Shown piece after piece: positions 1-6,754 of a stretch of DNA of 7,486 bases. Position 1 is the first letter of the stretch, and each line of letters opens with the position of its first letter. Position numbers and translations under genes: made by a program. The notes under the pieces are model-generated. The model worked only from the letters and a program-made list of their open reading frames with translations, did not search any database and was not told where the DNA came from. The DNA lies in contig CAXUHK010000186.1 of NCBI GenBank assembly GCA_964250775.1, positions 1 to 7,486 of the forward strand, given 5' to 3'. The DNA is from CAVRQM01 sp964250775 (GTDB lineage Bacteria; Pseudomonadota; Alphaproteobacteria; Acetobacterales; Acetobacteraceae).

Positions 1-1
1 G

Positions 2-415
2 CAGTGGAGCCTGCCGGACGCCGCCCGCCGCGGGGCGCGGCGGCCGCTGCCGGCGGCGGCGCTGTGGCTCGGCGCCAGCGGCCTCGGCTGCCTGCGCGCG
101 GAGGTGGTCGCCGCGGTGCGTCCGGCCACCATGCGCGACGCGATGCAGGACTGTATGCCGTTCATCCTGGTGACTTCGCTGGTGCTGGCGGTGCCGCTGG
201 CGGTGCTGCTGTGGCGCGCGCGGCCGTTGCGGCTGGAGCTGGTGGCCGGTGTCGCGGGCCTCGCGACCGCAGCCGCGGCGGCGTCGCTGCTGTGGTTCGA
301 GCATCCGTTCGACGCCGGCGCCGCCGACCTCGTGGCGCATGTGGCGGCGGTGCTGCTGGTGGTGCTGGCCTGCCGGGCCGTGGTGGCTATGCGACGGTTT
401 CTGACCAGACGCTGA
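2..415 (+). CDS. NrsF/DUF1109-like membrane anti-sigma factor, 3' part only
   Basis: The frame is open from the left edge and ends at TGA 413-415, giving 137 visible residues with no start in the window. The visible part has a tryptophan/leucine-rich segment (about residues 16-31) and three clear hydrophobic helices (about 52-71, 79-98, 108-126), then a basic tail ending FLTRR. Cysteines at 30 and 51, the P-A-T-M segment before Cys51, and the HPFD motif after the third helix resemble the C-terminal half of the NrsF/DUF1109 family as I remember it. NrsF proteins are multi-pass inner-membrane anti-sigma factors, described in Caulobacter as the negative regulator of SigF, and are normally co-transcribed downstream of their ECF sigma gene. 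A sigma gene just left of the window is therefore expected (inference). The 3' end overlaps the end of glgX on the opposite strand by 29 nt. An unrelated small polytopic membrane protein is the alternative. Confidence 0.75.
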   Translation, partial: QWSLPDAARRGARRPLPAAALWLGASGLGCLRAEVVAAVRPATMRDAMQDCMPFILVTSLVLAVPLAVLLWRARPLRLELVAGVAGLATAAAAASLLWFEHPFDAGAADLVAHVAAVLLVVLACRAVVAMRRFLTRR

Positions 416-2318
416 CCGAGCGCGCCGCCACCGGCTCGGCGCCGAACCCGCGCTGCCAGGACCGGCCGGCGCGCGGTTCCGGCAGCGTGACCGCGACCGG
501 CTCCGGCCCACGATGCAGCGCCAGCGTCACCCGCTCGTCGCCGGTGGTCAGCACGCAGACCAGGGTGTCGGCAAGCTGCCAGTCACCGTCGCCCATCGCG
601 GCGCCGTCGGGACGCCGCCACTGCACGTCGCCGTCGCCGGTCAGGAAACGATCCTCCCGCAGCGCGGGATGGGTCGCGCGCAGCCGCAGCAATCGCGTCG
701 TCGCGGCCAGCAGCTCGGTGTCGGCGGCCTCCCAGTCGAGCCAGGCCAACGCGTTGTCCTGGGCGTAGGCGTTGTTGTTGCCGTGCTGGCTGTGCCCCAG
801 CTCGGACCCCATCGCCAGCATCGGCGTGCCCCGCGCCAGCAGCAGCGTCGCCAGCAGCGCCACCTGGTCGCGCCTCCGCGCGGCGACCACGGCGGGATCG
901 CCGCTCGGCCCCTCGACGCCGTTGTTCCAGGAGTTGTTGGCGTCGCTGCCGTCGCGGTTGCCCTCGCCGTTGGCGTCGTTGCGCTTGGCTGTGAAGGCTA
1001 CCATGTCGGCCAGCGTGAAGCCGTCATGGGCGACCACGAAGTTGATGCCGCGCGACGGCCGGCGGTGGCGGCGCAGCATGTCGTCCGACCCCGCCAGCCG
1101 CGTCGCCAGCGCGCCCGCCATGTCCGCGTCGCCGCGCCAGAAGCGGCGCATGTCGTCGCGGCAGCGGTCGTTCCACTCGCCCCAGCCGCCGGGGAACTCG
1201 CCCAGCCGGTAGCCGCCCCAGCCGACATCCCAAGGCTCGGCGATCAGCTTCAGCCGTGACAGCGCCGGGTCCTGCCCGATCGCGGTGAGCAGCGGCGCCG
1301 CGGCATCGAAGCCACCGTCGCGGCGTCCCAGCGTGGTCGCGAGGTCGAAGCGGAAGCCGTGCACGCCGCCCCACAGCGCCCAGGCGCGCAGCGCATCCAT
1401 CGCCAGCCGCGCGACATGTGGCCGGTCGAGCGCCAGCGTGTTGCCGCAGCCGGTGTCGTCGACGTAACCGCCATCGGCCGCGAGCCGGTAGTACAGCGCG
1501 TTGTCGAGGCCGCGCTGCGACAGCGTGGGGCCGTGCGCGTCGCCCTCGCCGGTGTGGTTCAGCACCACGTCCAGCACCGTCTCGATCCCCGCCGCCGCCA
1601 GCGCCGCCACCGCCAGCCGCACCTCGGCCCAGCCGCCGGGCGCCAGGCGCGGGTCCGGCGCCATGAAGGCGACCGAGTTGTAGCCCCAGTAGTTCGACAG
1701 CCCGAGTGCCACCAGATGCCGCTCGTCGATCCAGGTGGCGGTCGGCATCAGCTCGACCGTGGTGACGCCCAGCGCGGTGAGGTGGGCCAGCGCCGCCGGG
1801 TGCGCCAGCGCCGCGAAGGTGCCGCGCAGCGCCGGCGGGATGTCCGGGTGGCGCATGGTGAAGCCGCGTACGTGCAGTTCGTAGAGCACGGTGCGCGACC
1901 ATGGCACCTCCAGGTGCGGCACCTGTGCCAAGGCTGGCGGCGGCCCGGCGATGGCCTTGGGCATGAACGGGGCGCTGTCGGCGCCGCGCTCCAGCATCGT
2001 CGGGTCCAGTCGGAACGTTCCGTCCAGCGCGTGCGCGTATGGGTCGAGCAGCAGCTTCGCCACGTCGAAGCGGTGGCCGCGCTCCGGCTGCCACGGCCCG
2101 TCGGTGCGCAGGCCGTAGCGCGTGCCGGCGATCACGCCCGTGACCTGGCCGTGCCAGACGTCGCCGGTGCGCTCGGTGAGCGGCGTGCGCGTCTCGCGCC
2201 CGTCGGCGTCGAAGCGGCAGAACGTGACGCCGGTGGCGTTGGCCGAGACCACCGCGACATGGGCGCCGTCGGCGTCCAGGGTGACGCCGAGCTTGGCGGT
2301 CACGCCGGCTCGCGGCAC
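387..2318 (-). CDS. glgX: Glycogen debranching enzyme GlgX (GH13, isoamylase type)
   Basis: 643 aa, a usual length for GlgX. The cytoplasmic enzyme hydrolyses alpha-1,6 branches of the limit dextrin left by glycogen phosphorylase. An N-terminal CBM48-like beta domain (about 5-95, with VSANAT and RYGLRTDGPW) precedes the GH13 barrel (about 140-545) and a C-terminal beta domain. The four GH13 signatures are intact: DVVLNHT (250-256), GFRFDLA with nucleophile Asp325, LIAEPWD with acid/base Glu361, and VAHDGF with Asp432. YELHVRGFT (146-154), NYWGYNS (209-215) and GNNNAYAQDN (513-522) are typical of GlgX. The start used is GTG at 2318, 35 nt after the glgC stop. It has no convincing ribosome-binding site, and no in-frame ATG lies just upstream; translation may be coupled to glgC. 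An ATG at 2350 is in another frame and stops after 16 codons. The gene ends at TAG 387-389 inside the convergent NrsF-like gene. Function is confident; the exact start is not. Confidence 0.96.
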   Translation of the reverse strand: MPRAGVTAKLGVTLDADGAHVAVVSANATGVTFCRFDADGRETRTPLTERTGDVWHGQVTGVIAGTRYGLRTDGPWQPERGHRFDVAKLLLDPYAHALDGTFRLDPTMLERGADSAPFMPKAIAGPPPALAQVPHLEVPWSRTVLYELHVRGFTMRHPDIPPALRGTFAALAHPAALAHLTALGVTTVELMPTATWIDERHLVALGLSNYWGYNSVAFMAPDPRLAPGGWAEVRLAVAALAAAGIETVLDVVLNHTGEGDAHGPTLSQRGLDNALYYRLAADGGYVDDTGCGNTLALDRPHVARLAMDALRAWALWGGVHGFRFDLATTLGRRDGGFDAAAPLLTAIGQDPALSRLKLIAEPWDVGWGGYRLGEFPGGWGEWNDRCRDDMRRFWRGDADMAGALATRLAGSDDMLRRHRRPSRGINFVVAHDGFTLADMVAFTAKRNDANGEGNRDGSDANNSWNNGVEGPSGDPAVVAARRRDQVALLATLLLARGTPMLAMGSELGHSQHGNNNAYAQDNALAWLDWEAADTELLAATTRLLRLRATHPALREDRFLTGDGDVQWRRPDGAAMGDGDWQLADTLVCVLTTGDERVTLALHRGPEPVAVTLPEPRAGRSWQRGFGAEPVAARSVSVWSETVA

Positions 2319-2353
2319 AGCGCCGCCGAGGCGGCCGAGAGGGCCTGCATACG

Positions 2354-3640
2354 TCAGCCCGGCAGCCGGTCGACCATGTCCTTGGTGATGAGGCAGACGC
2401 CGCCCTCGGTGCGGCGGAACCGCGCCGCGTCGTGCTCCGGGTCCTCGCCCACCACCAGGCCGGCCGGCAGCCGCACGCCGCGGTCGACCACGACCTTGCG
2501 CAGCCGCACCGAGCGGCCGATCTCGACCGCCGGCAGGATCACCGCCTGGTCGATCTGGCTGAACGAGTTGACATGCACGTTGGTGAACAGCAGCGACTGC
2601 CGGATGCTGGCCCCAGAGACGATGCAGCCGCCGGACACCAGCGACGAGACCGCCATGCCGCGCCGGCTGCCCTCGTCATGGATGAACTTGGCCGGCGGCG
2701 TCACCTCGCCATAGGTCCAGATCGGCCAGTCGCGGTCGTAGATGTCGAGGCCCGGCACGAAGTTGGTAAGGTCGATGTTGGCGGCGAAGTAGGCGTCGAC
2801 GGTGCCGACGTCGCGCCAGTACGGCTGCGCCTCCTGCGAGGAGCGCACGCAGGAGCGCGAGAAATGGTGCGCCACGGCCTTTCCCTCGCGCACCAGCTTG
2901 GGGATGATGTCGCGGCCGAAATCGTGGTTGCTGTCGGGGTTGGCGGCGTCCTCGCGCAGCAGTTGGAACATCAACTGGGTGTCGAACACGTAGATGCCCA
3001 TGCTGGCGAGCGCCAGCTCGGGATGACCCGGCATCGGCGGCGGCTGGGCGGGCTTCTCCAGGAACGACAGGATGCGGTCCTGCTCGTCGACATGCATGAC
3101 GCCGAACGCCCGCGCGTCGAGCAGCGGCACTTCGAGGCAGCCCACGGTCACGTCGGCGCCGCTGTCGACGTGCTGCTGCAACATCTTCTCGTAGTCCATC
3201 TTGTAGATGTGGTCGCCCGCCAGCAGCACGATGTAGCGCGGGTCGGACGATTCGATGATGTCGATGTTCTGGTACACCGCGTCGGCGGTCCCGAGATACC
3301 ACAAATCCTCGGCGACGCGCTGGCTCGCCGGCAGGATGTCGAAGCTCTCGTTGCGCTCCGGGCGGAAGAAGTTCCAGCCGCGCTGCAAATGCCGGATCAG
3401 GCTGTGCGCCTTGTACTGCGTCGCCACCGCGATGCGGCGGATACCGGAGTTCAGCGCGTTGGACAACGCGAAGTCGATGATGCGGCTCTTGCCGCCGAAA
3501 TACACCGCCGGCTTGGCGCGGATGTCGGTCAGTTCCATGAGCCGGCTGCCGCGCCCGCCGGCCAGCACGTAGGCCATGGCGTGACGCGCCAGCGGCGCGT
3601 TGGCGGCGACGGGCACGTGGGGCAGGGCGGATTCGGACAT
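2354..3640 (-). CDS. glgC: Glucose-1-phosphate adenylyltransferase (ADP-glucose pyrophosphorylase)
   Basis: 428 aa, full length. GlgC converts glucose-1-phosphate and ATP to ADP-glucose plus pyrophosphate, the committed and allosterically controlled step of bacterial glycogen synthesis; the enzyme is a cytoplasmic homotetramer. The N-terminal nucleotidyltransferase domain shows YVLAGGRGSRL (24-34), RAKPAVYFGGKSRIIDF (41-57), WYLGTADAV (114-122), AGDHIYK with catalytic Asp143, FLEKPA with Lys196 at the glucose-1-phosphate site, and YWRDVGT (274-280). The C-terminal left-handed beta-helix follows from about 315 (SLVSGGCIVSG, VGEDPEHDA). The start is ATG at 3640, supported by AGGGA (3649-3653) 8 nt upstream. 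It lies downstream of glgP on the same strand, separated by 213 nt containing a large palindrome, and 35 nt upstream of glgX. In the activator loop, the sequence reads RLMELTDIRAKPAV: Met35 and Ile40 replace basic residues found in E. coli (Lys34, Lys39), which may alter allosteric control. Confidence 0.98.
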   Translation of the reverse strand: MSESALPHVPVAANAPLARHAMAYVLAGGRGSRLMELTDIRAKPAVYFGGKSRIIDFALSNALNSGIRRIAVATQYKAHSLIRHLQRGWNFFRPERNESFDILPASQRVAEDLWYLGTADAVYQNIDIIESSDPRYIVLLAGDHIYKMDYEKMLQQHVDSGADVTVGCLEVPLLDARAFGVMHVDEQDRILSFLEKPAQPPPMPGHPELALASMGIYVFDTQLMFQLLREDAANPDSNHDFGRDIIPKLVREGKAVAHHFSRSCVRSSQEAQPYWRDVGTVDAYFAANIDLTNFVPGLDIYDRDWPIWTYGEVTPPAKFIHDEGSRRGMAVSSLVSGGCIVSGASIRQSLLFTNVHVNSFSQIDQAVILPAVEIGRSVRLRKVVVDRGVRLPAGLVVGEDPEHDAARFRRTEGGVCLITKDMVDRLPG

Positions 3641-3669
3641 CGGCGTTTTCCCTTTTGTTGCTCTAACCC

Positions 3670-3803
3670 TTCGTCATGGCCGGACTTGACCCGGCCATCC
3701 ACGCGGTGCCGTAAGTCAGGACGGGCGACATCGCGCACGACGCGTCCAGTGTCGGTGCGGTGTCCGCCGCGTGGACGGCCGGGGGAAGCCCGGCCATGAC
3801 GAA
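3670..3803. repeat. Alphaproteobacterial-type palindromic intergenic repeat, 134 nt
   Basis: Two 37-nt arms (3670-3706 and 3767-3803) are reverse complements at 33 of 37 positions and flank a 60-nt centre. Each arm contains its own smaller inverted repeat (left: ATGGCCGG ... CCGGCCAT). The centre adds a smaller pair, CGTCCA (3743-3748) with TGGACG (3772-3777), and the 8-nt palindrome GACGCGTC (3739-3746). Chance translations give MDGRGKPGHDE on plus and MAGLPPAVHAAD, MAGSSPAMTKG and VDGRVKSGHDE on minus, the signature of a family of dispersed palindromes familiar from Bradyrhizobium-like genomes. It fills most of the gap between glgP and glgC. Transcribed RNA could fold into a very stable hairpin that might terminate, attenuate or stabilise message (inference). 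There is no transposase and no target duplication directly at its ends. The rest of the gap is the glgC leader (3641-3669) and an AT-richer stretch (3804-3853) in which I found no convincing promoter. Confidence 0.85.
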
Positions 3804-3853
3804 ACATGGGGCGGATTGTTGGATGAAATGACTTTTATACCCCACGCCAAGCC

Positions 3854-6367
3854 TCACCGGCCGGGGTTGATCGGCACGTCCCAGATCTCGCGCGCGTACT
3901 CGCCGATGGTCCGGTCGGACGAGAACCAGCCCATGCCGGCGGTGTTCAGCACGCTCGAGCGCCACCACCGCGCCGGCTCGCGCCAGCGCTCCGCCACCAC
4001 GCGCTGCGTCGCGGCGTAGCTGTCGAAGTCGGCGGTGACGAGGAAGTGGTCGTTGTTGACCAGCAAGTTGACCAGTTCGGCGAAGCGGCCCACCTCGCGC
4101 GGCGAGAACACGCCCGAGCCCACCGCGTCCAGCACCTCGCGCAGCATGTCGGAGCGGCTGACGAACTCGCCGGTGCCAGCGCCCGACCGGCGGTGCGCCG
4201 CGACCTGCTCGGCGGTCATGCCGAAGATGAAGATGTTGTCCGCGCCGACATGCTGGTGGATCTCGACGTTGGCGCCGTCCATGGTGCCGATGGTGAGCGC
4301 GCCGTTGAGCGCCAGCTTCATGTTGCCGGTGCCCGACGCCTCCATGCCCGCGGTCGATATCTGCTCCGACAGGTCGGCGGCGGGGACGATCATCTCGGCC
4401 AGCGAGACGTTGTAGTTCGGGATGAACACCACCTTGAGCGCGCCGCGCAGCGTCGGGTCGCCGTTGACGATGCGCGCCACATCGTTGATCAGCTTGATGA
4501 TGAGCTTGGCGACGTGGTAGCTCGCCGCCGCCTTGCCGGCGAAGATCTTCACCCGCGGCGCCCATTCGCGCATCGGCTGCGCCCGCATCGCGTCGTACAG
4601 CGCCACCGTCTCCAGGATGTTGAGCAACTGTCGCTTGTATTCGTGGATGCGCTTGATCTGCACGTCGAACATCGCGTCGGGGTCGACCTTGATGTCCATG
4701 CGGTCGAGGATGAGCTTGGACAGCGCCACCTTGTTGGCCCGCTTGATCGTGCGCAGCCGGTCGTGCAACCCGGTGTCGTCGGCGTGCCTGGCAAGGTCCA
4801 CCAGCGCCAGCGGATCGTCCATCACCCGCTCGCCCACCACGTCGACCAGCAGCGAGGTGAGGCCGGGGTTGGCCTCGAACAGCCAGCGGCGGAAGGTGAT
4901 GCCGTTGGTCTTGTTGACGATGCGATCGGGATAGAGCGCGTTCAGGTCGCGGAACACGGTCTGCTGCATGAGCTCGGTGTGCAGGCCGGAGACGCCGTTG
5001 ACTTTGTGCGAGCCGACGAACGCCAGCGTGCCCATGCGCACGCGCCGGCCGCTGTTCTCGTCGATCAGCGACATGGTGCCCAGCAGTTCGGTGTCCGCCT
5101 TGCCGCCCGGGGCGGAGTCGTTGACGCGGCCCAGATGCTGCCAGTTGAGCAAATAGATGATCTGCATGTGGCGCGGCAGCAGCCGCTCCAGCAGCGGCAC
5201 CGGCCAGCTCTCCAGCGCCTCCGGCAGCAGGGTGTGGTTGGTGTAGCTGATGGTGGCCACCGTGATGCGCCAGGCCTCGTCCCACTCGATGCCGTGCTCG
5301 TCGACCAGGAGGCGCATCAGTTCGGGCACGGCGATCGAGGGGTGCGTGTCGTTGAGCTGGATCGCGGCCTGGTCGGGCAGCGTGCGCGGGTCGCCGTACT
5401 GGCGCACATGGCGGCGCAGCAGGTCCTGCAGGCTGGCCGACGAGAAGAAGAACTCCTGGCGCAGCCGCAGCTCCTGGCCGGCGGGAGTCTCGTCGCTCGG
5501 GTACAGCACCTGGCTGATGGCGTTGGCGCGGCTGCGCTCGGCCAGCGCCCCCACATGGTCGCCGCGGTTGAAGGCGTCGAGCCGCAGCGGGTCGGGGGCG
5601 CGCGAGGACCACAGCCGCAGCGTGTTGACGTGCTTGCCGCGCCAGCCCACCACCGGGATGTCGTAGGCCACGGCGCTCACCGTCTCGGATGGGCGCCAGG
5701 CGTGGCCGACGCGGCCGTCCAGCGCGTCGACCTGCTCGACCCGGCCGCCGAAGCCGACGCTGTACTCGACTTCCGGGCGCTCGAACTCCCACGGGTTGCC
5801 GGAGGACAGCCAGCCTTCCGGGTACTCGCGCTGCCAGCCGTCCTGGATGGCTTGGCGGAACAGGCCGTGGTTGTAGCGGATGCCATAGCCGTAAGCGGCG
5901 ACCGAGAGCGTGGCCATGCTCTCCATGAAGCAGGCGGCGAGGCGACCGAGGCCGCCATTGCCCAGCGCCGCGTCTGGCTCGACGTCGCGCAGCCGCTCCA
6001 GGTCGACGCCCAGTTCGGCCAAGGCGGCGCGCATCAGCTCGGTGAGGCCGAGGTTGTTCAGGCTGTCGCCGAGCAGCCGGCCGATCAGGAACTCGAGCGA
6101 CAGATAATAGACCCGCTTGCGCTTTTGGGCGTAGCTGGAGCGGGTGCTGGGCATCCAGCGCTCGACGATGCGGTCGCGCGCGGTGAGCGCCACGGCCACG
6201 AACCAGTCGCGGTCGCTGGCGACGATCGGGTCCTTGCCCACCGAGTAGGTGAGCTTGGCGACGACGGCGCGGCGCAGGCTCGCGACATCCTCGTCGAGCG
6301 CCGGCAGCGCGATGCGGGTGGCGACGGCGGAGGTGGGCGTGGTCTCTGCGGCGCGGGTCTGGCTCAT
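3854..6367 (-). CDS. glgP: Glycogen/starch phosphorylase (GT35)
   Basis: 837 aa from the chosen start, close to the family norm of about 800-840. GlgP is a PLP-dependent cytoplasmic enzyme that uses phosphate to release glucose-1-phosphate from the non-reducing ends of glycogen. Visible family landmarks are RVYYLSLEFLIGR (85-97), NGGLGRLAACFMES (137-150), LNDTHPSIAVPELMR (338-352), NKTNGITFRRWL (485-496), KRIHEYKRQLLN (572-583) and EASGTGNMKLALNG (676-689), where Lys684 is the expected PLP-Schiff-base lysine. The C-terminus GWFSSDRTIGEYAREIW is typical. The frame stays open up to ATG 6526, but the extra 53 residues are arginine/proline-rich and unlike any GlgP N-terminus, so ATG 6367 (MSQTRAAE) is preferred. 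Its ribosome-binding site is weak (AGGA about 12 nt upstream). It is the first gene of the minus-strand glg cluster and is divergent from the ECF sigma gene. No frameshift or missing catalytic motif was seen. Confidence 0.98.
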   Translation of the reverse strand: MSQTRAAETTPTSAVATRIALPALDEDVASLRRAVVAKLTYSVGKDPIVASDRDWFVAVALTARDRIVERWMPSTRSSYAQKRKRVYYLSLEFLIGRLLGDSLNNLGLTELMRAALAELGVDLERLRDVEPDAALGNGGLGRLAACFMESMATLSVAAYGYGIRYNHGLFRQAIQDGWQREYPEGWLSSGNPWEFERPEVEYSVGFGGRVEQVDALDGRVGHAWRPSETVSAVAYDIPVVGWRGKHVNTLRLWSSRAPDPLRLDAFNRGDHVGALAERSRANAISQVLYPSDETPAGQELRLRQEFFFSSASLQDLLRRHVRQYGDPRTLPDQAAIQLNDTHPSIAVPELMRLLVDEHGIEWDEAWRITVATISYTNHTLLPEALESWPVPLLERLLPRHMQIIYLLNWQHLGRVNDSAPGGKADTELLGTMSLIDENSGRRVRMGTLAFVGSHKVNGVSGLHTELMQQTVFRDLNALYPDRIVNKTNGITFRRWLFEANPGLTSLLVDVVGERVMDDPLALVDLARHADDTGLHDRLRTIKRANKVALSKLILDRMDIKVDPDAMFDVQIKRIHEYKRQLLNILETVALYDAMRAQPMREWAPRVKIFAGKAAASYHVAKLIIKLINDVARIVNGDPTLRGALKVVFIPNYNVSLAEMIVPAADLSEQISTAGMEASGTGNMKLALNGALTIGTMDGANVEIHQHVGADNIFIFGMTAEQVAAHRRSGAGTGEFVSRSDMLREVLDAVGSGVFSPREVGRFAELVNLLVNNDHFLVTADFDSYAATQRVVAERWREPARWWRSSVLNTAGMGWFSSDRTIGEYAREIWDVPINPGR

Positions 6368-6645
6368 GGGGCGGACGGGTCCTGTTCGAGGCCGAATGAT
6401 CGGCGGAAGCGGGCGACGCAGGCGGCATCGCGGCCGGCATCTTGCCACCGCGCAACGATCCGAGCTTAGCCGCGCCGGGGCCGGAAGCCAACGCGGCCTG
6501 TCCGCCCGATCGATGCGGGTCTGCATCTGTTGCCGTCGGGCTGCCGTAGGTGCAGCGACGGCCTGCGTCTCTGGCTTGTCATCACAACGCGGTGCTGTAT
6601 GTCGTATCGATCATGCTACCCGGCGAGGGCGGGGGACTCGAATGT

Positions 6646-6671
6646 CACGCCGCGGCCAGGCGCCGAGTTCC
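6646..6671 (-). promoter_or_regulatory. Candidate ECF-type promoter facing glgP
   Basis: Read on the minus strand, GGAAC (6671-6667) is followed after 17 nt by CGTG (6649-6646). This resembles the GGAAC-N16/17-CGTT layout of alphaproteobacterial stress (EcfG-type) and other ECF promoters, with one mismatch in the -10 box. It points at glgP but would give a leader of about 270 nt. A chance match is quite possible. Confidence 0.2.
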
Positions 6672-6715
6672 GGCGCCCGCGTCGCGCGGGACGGCAGAAG
6701 GTGCGCGGATTTGTC

Positions 6716-6740
6716 GGAACGGTTGACCTGCCGCGTCGTG
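6716..6740 (+). promoter_or_regulatory. Candidate ECF-type promoter of the sigma operon
   Basis: GGAAC (6716-6720) is followed after 16 nt by CGTG (6737-6740), close to the GGAAC-N16/17-CGTT arrangement of many ECF promoters. Transcription would begin near 6747, only some 6-8 nt before the GTG at 6755, so the message would have a very short leader. That placement would explain the missing Shine-Dalgarno and suits autoregulation by the sigma factor encoded downstream. The second box has one mismatch, and the specificity of this sigma group is not known to me. Confidence 0.3.
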
Positions 6741-6754
6741 TGGCGCGGGCTTCG

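Larger units (their letters stand above)
6368..6754. other. Divergent intergenic region between glgP and the ECF sigma gene
   Basis: 387 nt with no gene I can support. Both neighbouring frames extend into it (glgP to 6526, sigma to 6530), but the extra residues are arginine-rich and resemble no family. It should hold the promoters of both divergent units. Two GGAAC-N16/17-CGTG pairs, listed separately, are the best candidates. A weak sigma70-like TTGTCA (6576-6581) is followed after 16 nt by TATGTC, which is a poor -10. Small inverted repeats include GCCGA-ATGA-TCGGC (6391-6404), which would form a short hairpin about 24 nt upstream of the glgP start codon, and GATGC ... GCATC (6512-6527). 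The stretch around 6575-6620 is less GC-rich than its surroundings, as a promoter region often is. No riboswitch or small RNA could be recognised. Confidence 0.7.

Noticed and set aside
1359..2714. Plus-strand open frame of about 451 codons opposite glgX and the end of glgC
   Set aside because: It spans parts of two well-supported opposite-strand genes and has the biased composition of an antisense shadow.
2432..3799. Plus-strand open frame of about 455 codons opposite glgC
   Set aside because: Same reason: it mirrors glgC codon structure, has no family resemblance, and runs into the palindromic repeat.
3655..3821. TTGTTG on both sides of the palindrome (3655-3660 and 3816-3821) as a target-site duplication
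   Set aside because: The copies are only 6 nt and lie 9 and 12 nt away from the element ends rather than next to them; chance is the simpler explanation.
4046..6469. Plus-strand open frame of about 807 codons opposite glgP
   Set aside because: It is a composition shadow of a GC-rich gene: its residues are dominated by A, R, G, V, H and Q, with no recognisable domain, while the minus strand encodes a complete glycogen phosphorylase.
3663..6491. Minus-strand 942-codon frame overlapping glgP in another frame
   Set aside because: Longer than glgP itself but arginine/alanine/proline-rich and without motifs; it ends inside the palindromic repeat. glgP in its own frame carries all the family motifs.
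6368..6526. 53-residue N-terminal extension of GlgP from ATG 6526
   Set aside because: Very rich in arginine and proline, unlike a GlgP N-terminus or a signal peptide; the ATG at 6367 gives the normal family length.
6530..6754. 75-residue N-terminal extension of the sigma factor from ATG 6530
   Set aside because: It resembles no sigma N-terminus and would use up the whole promoter region of a divergent gene pair.
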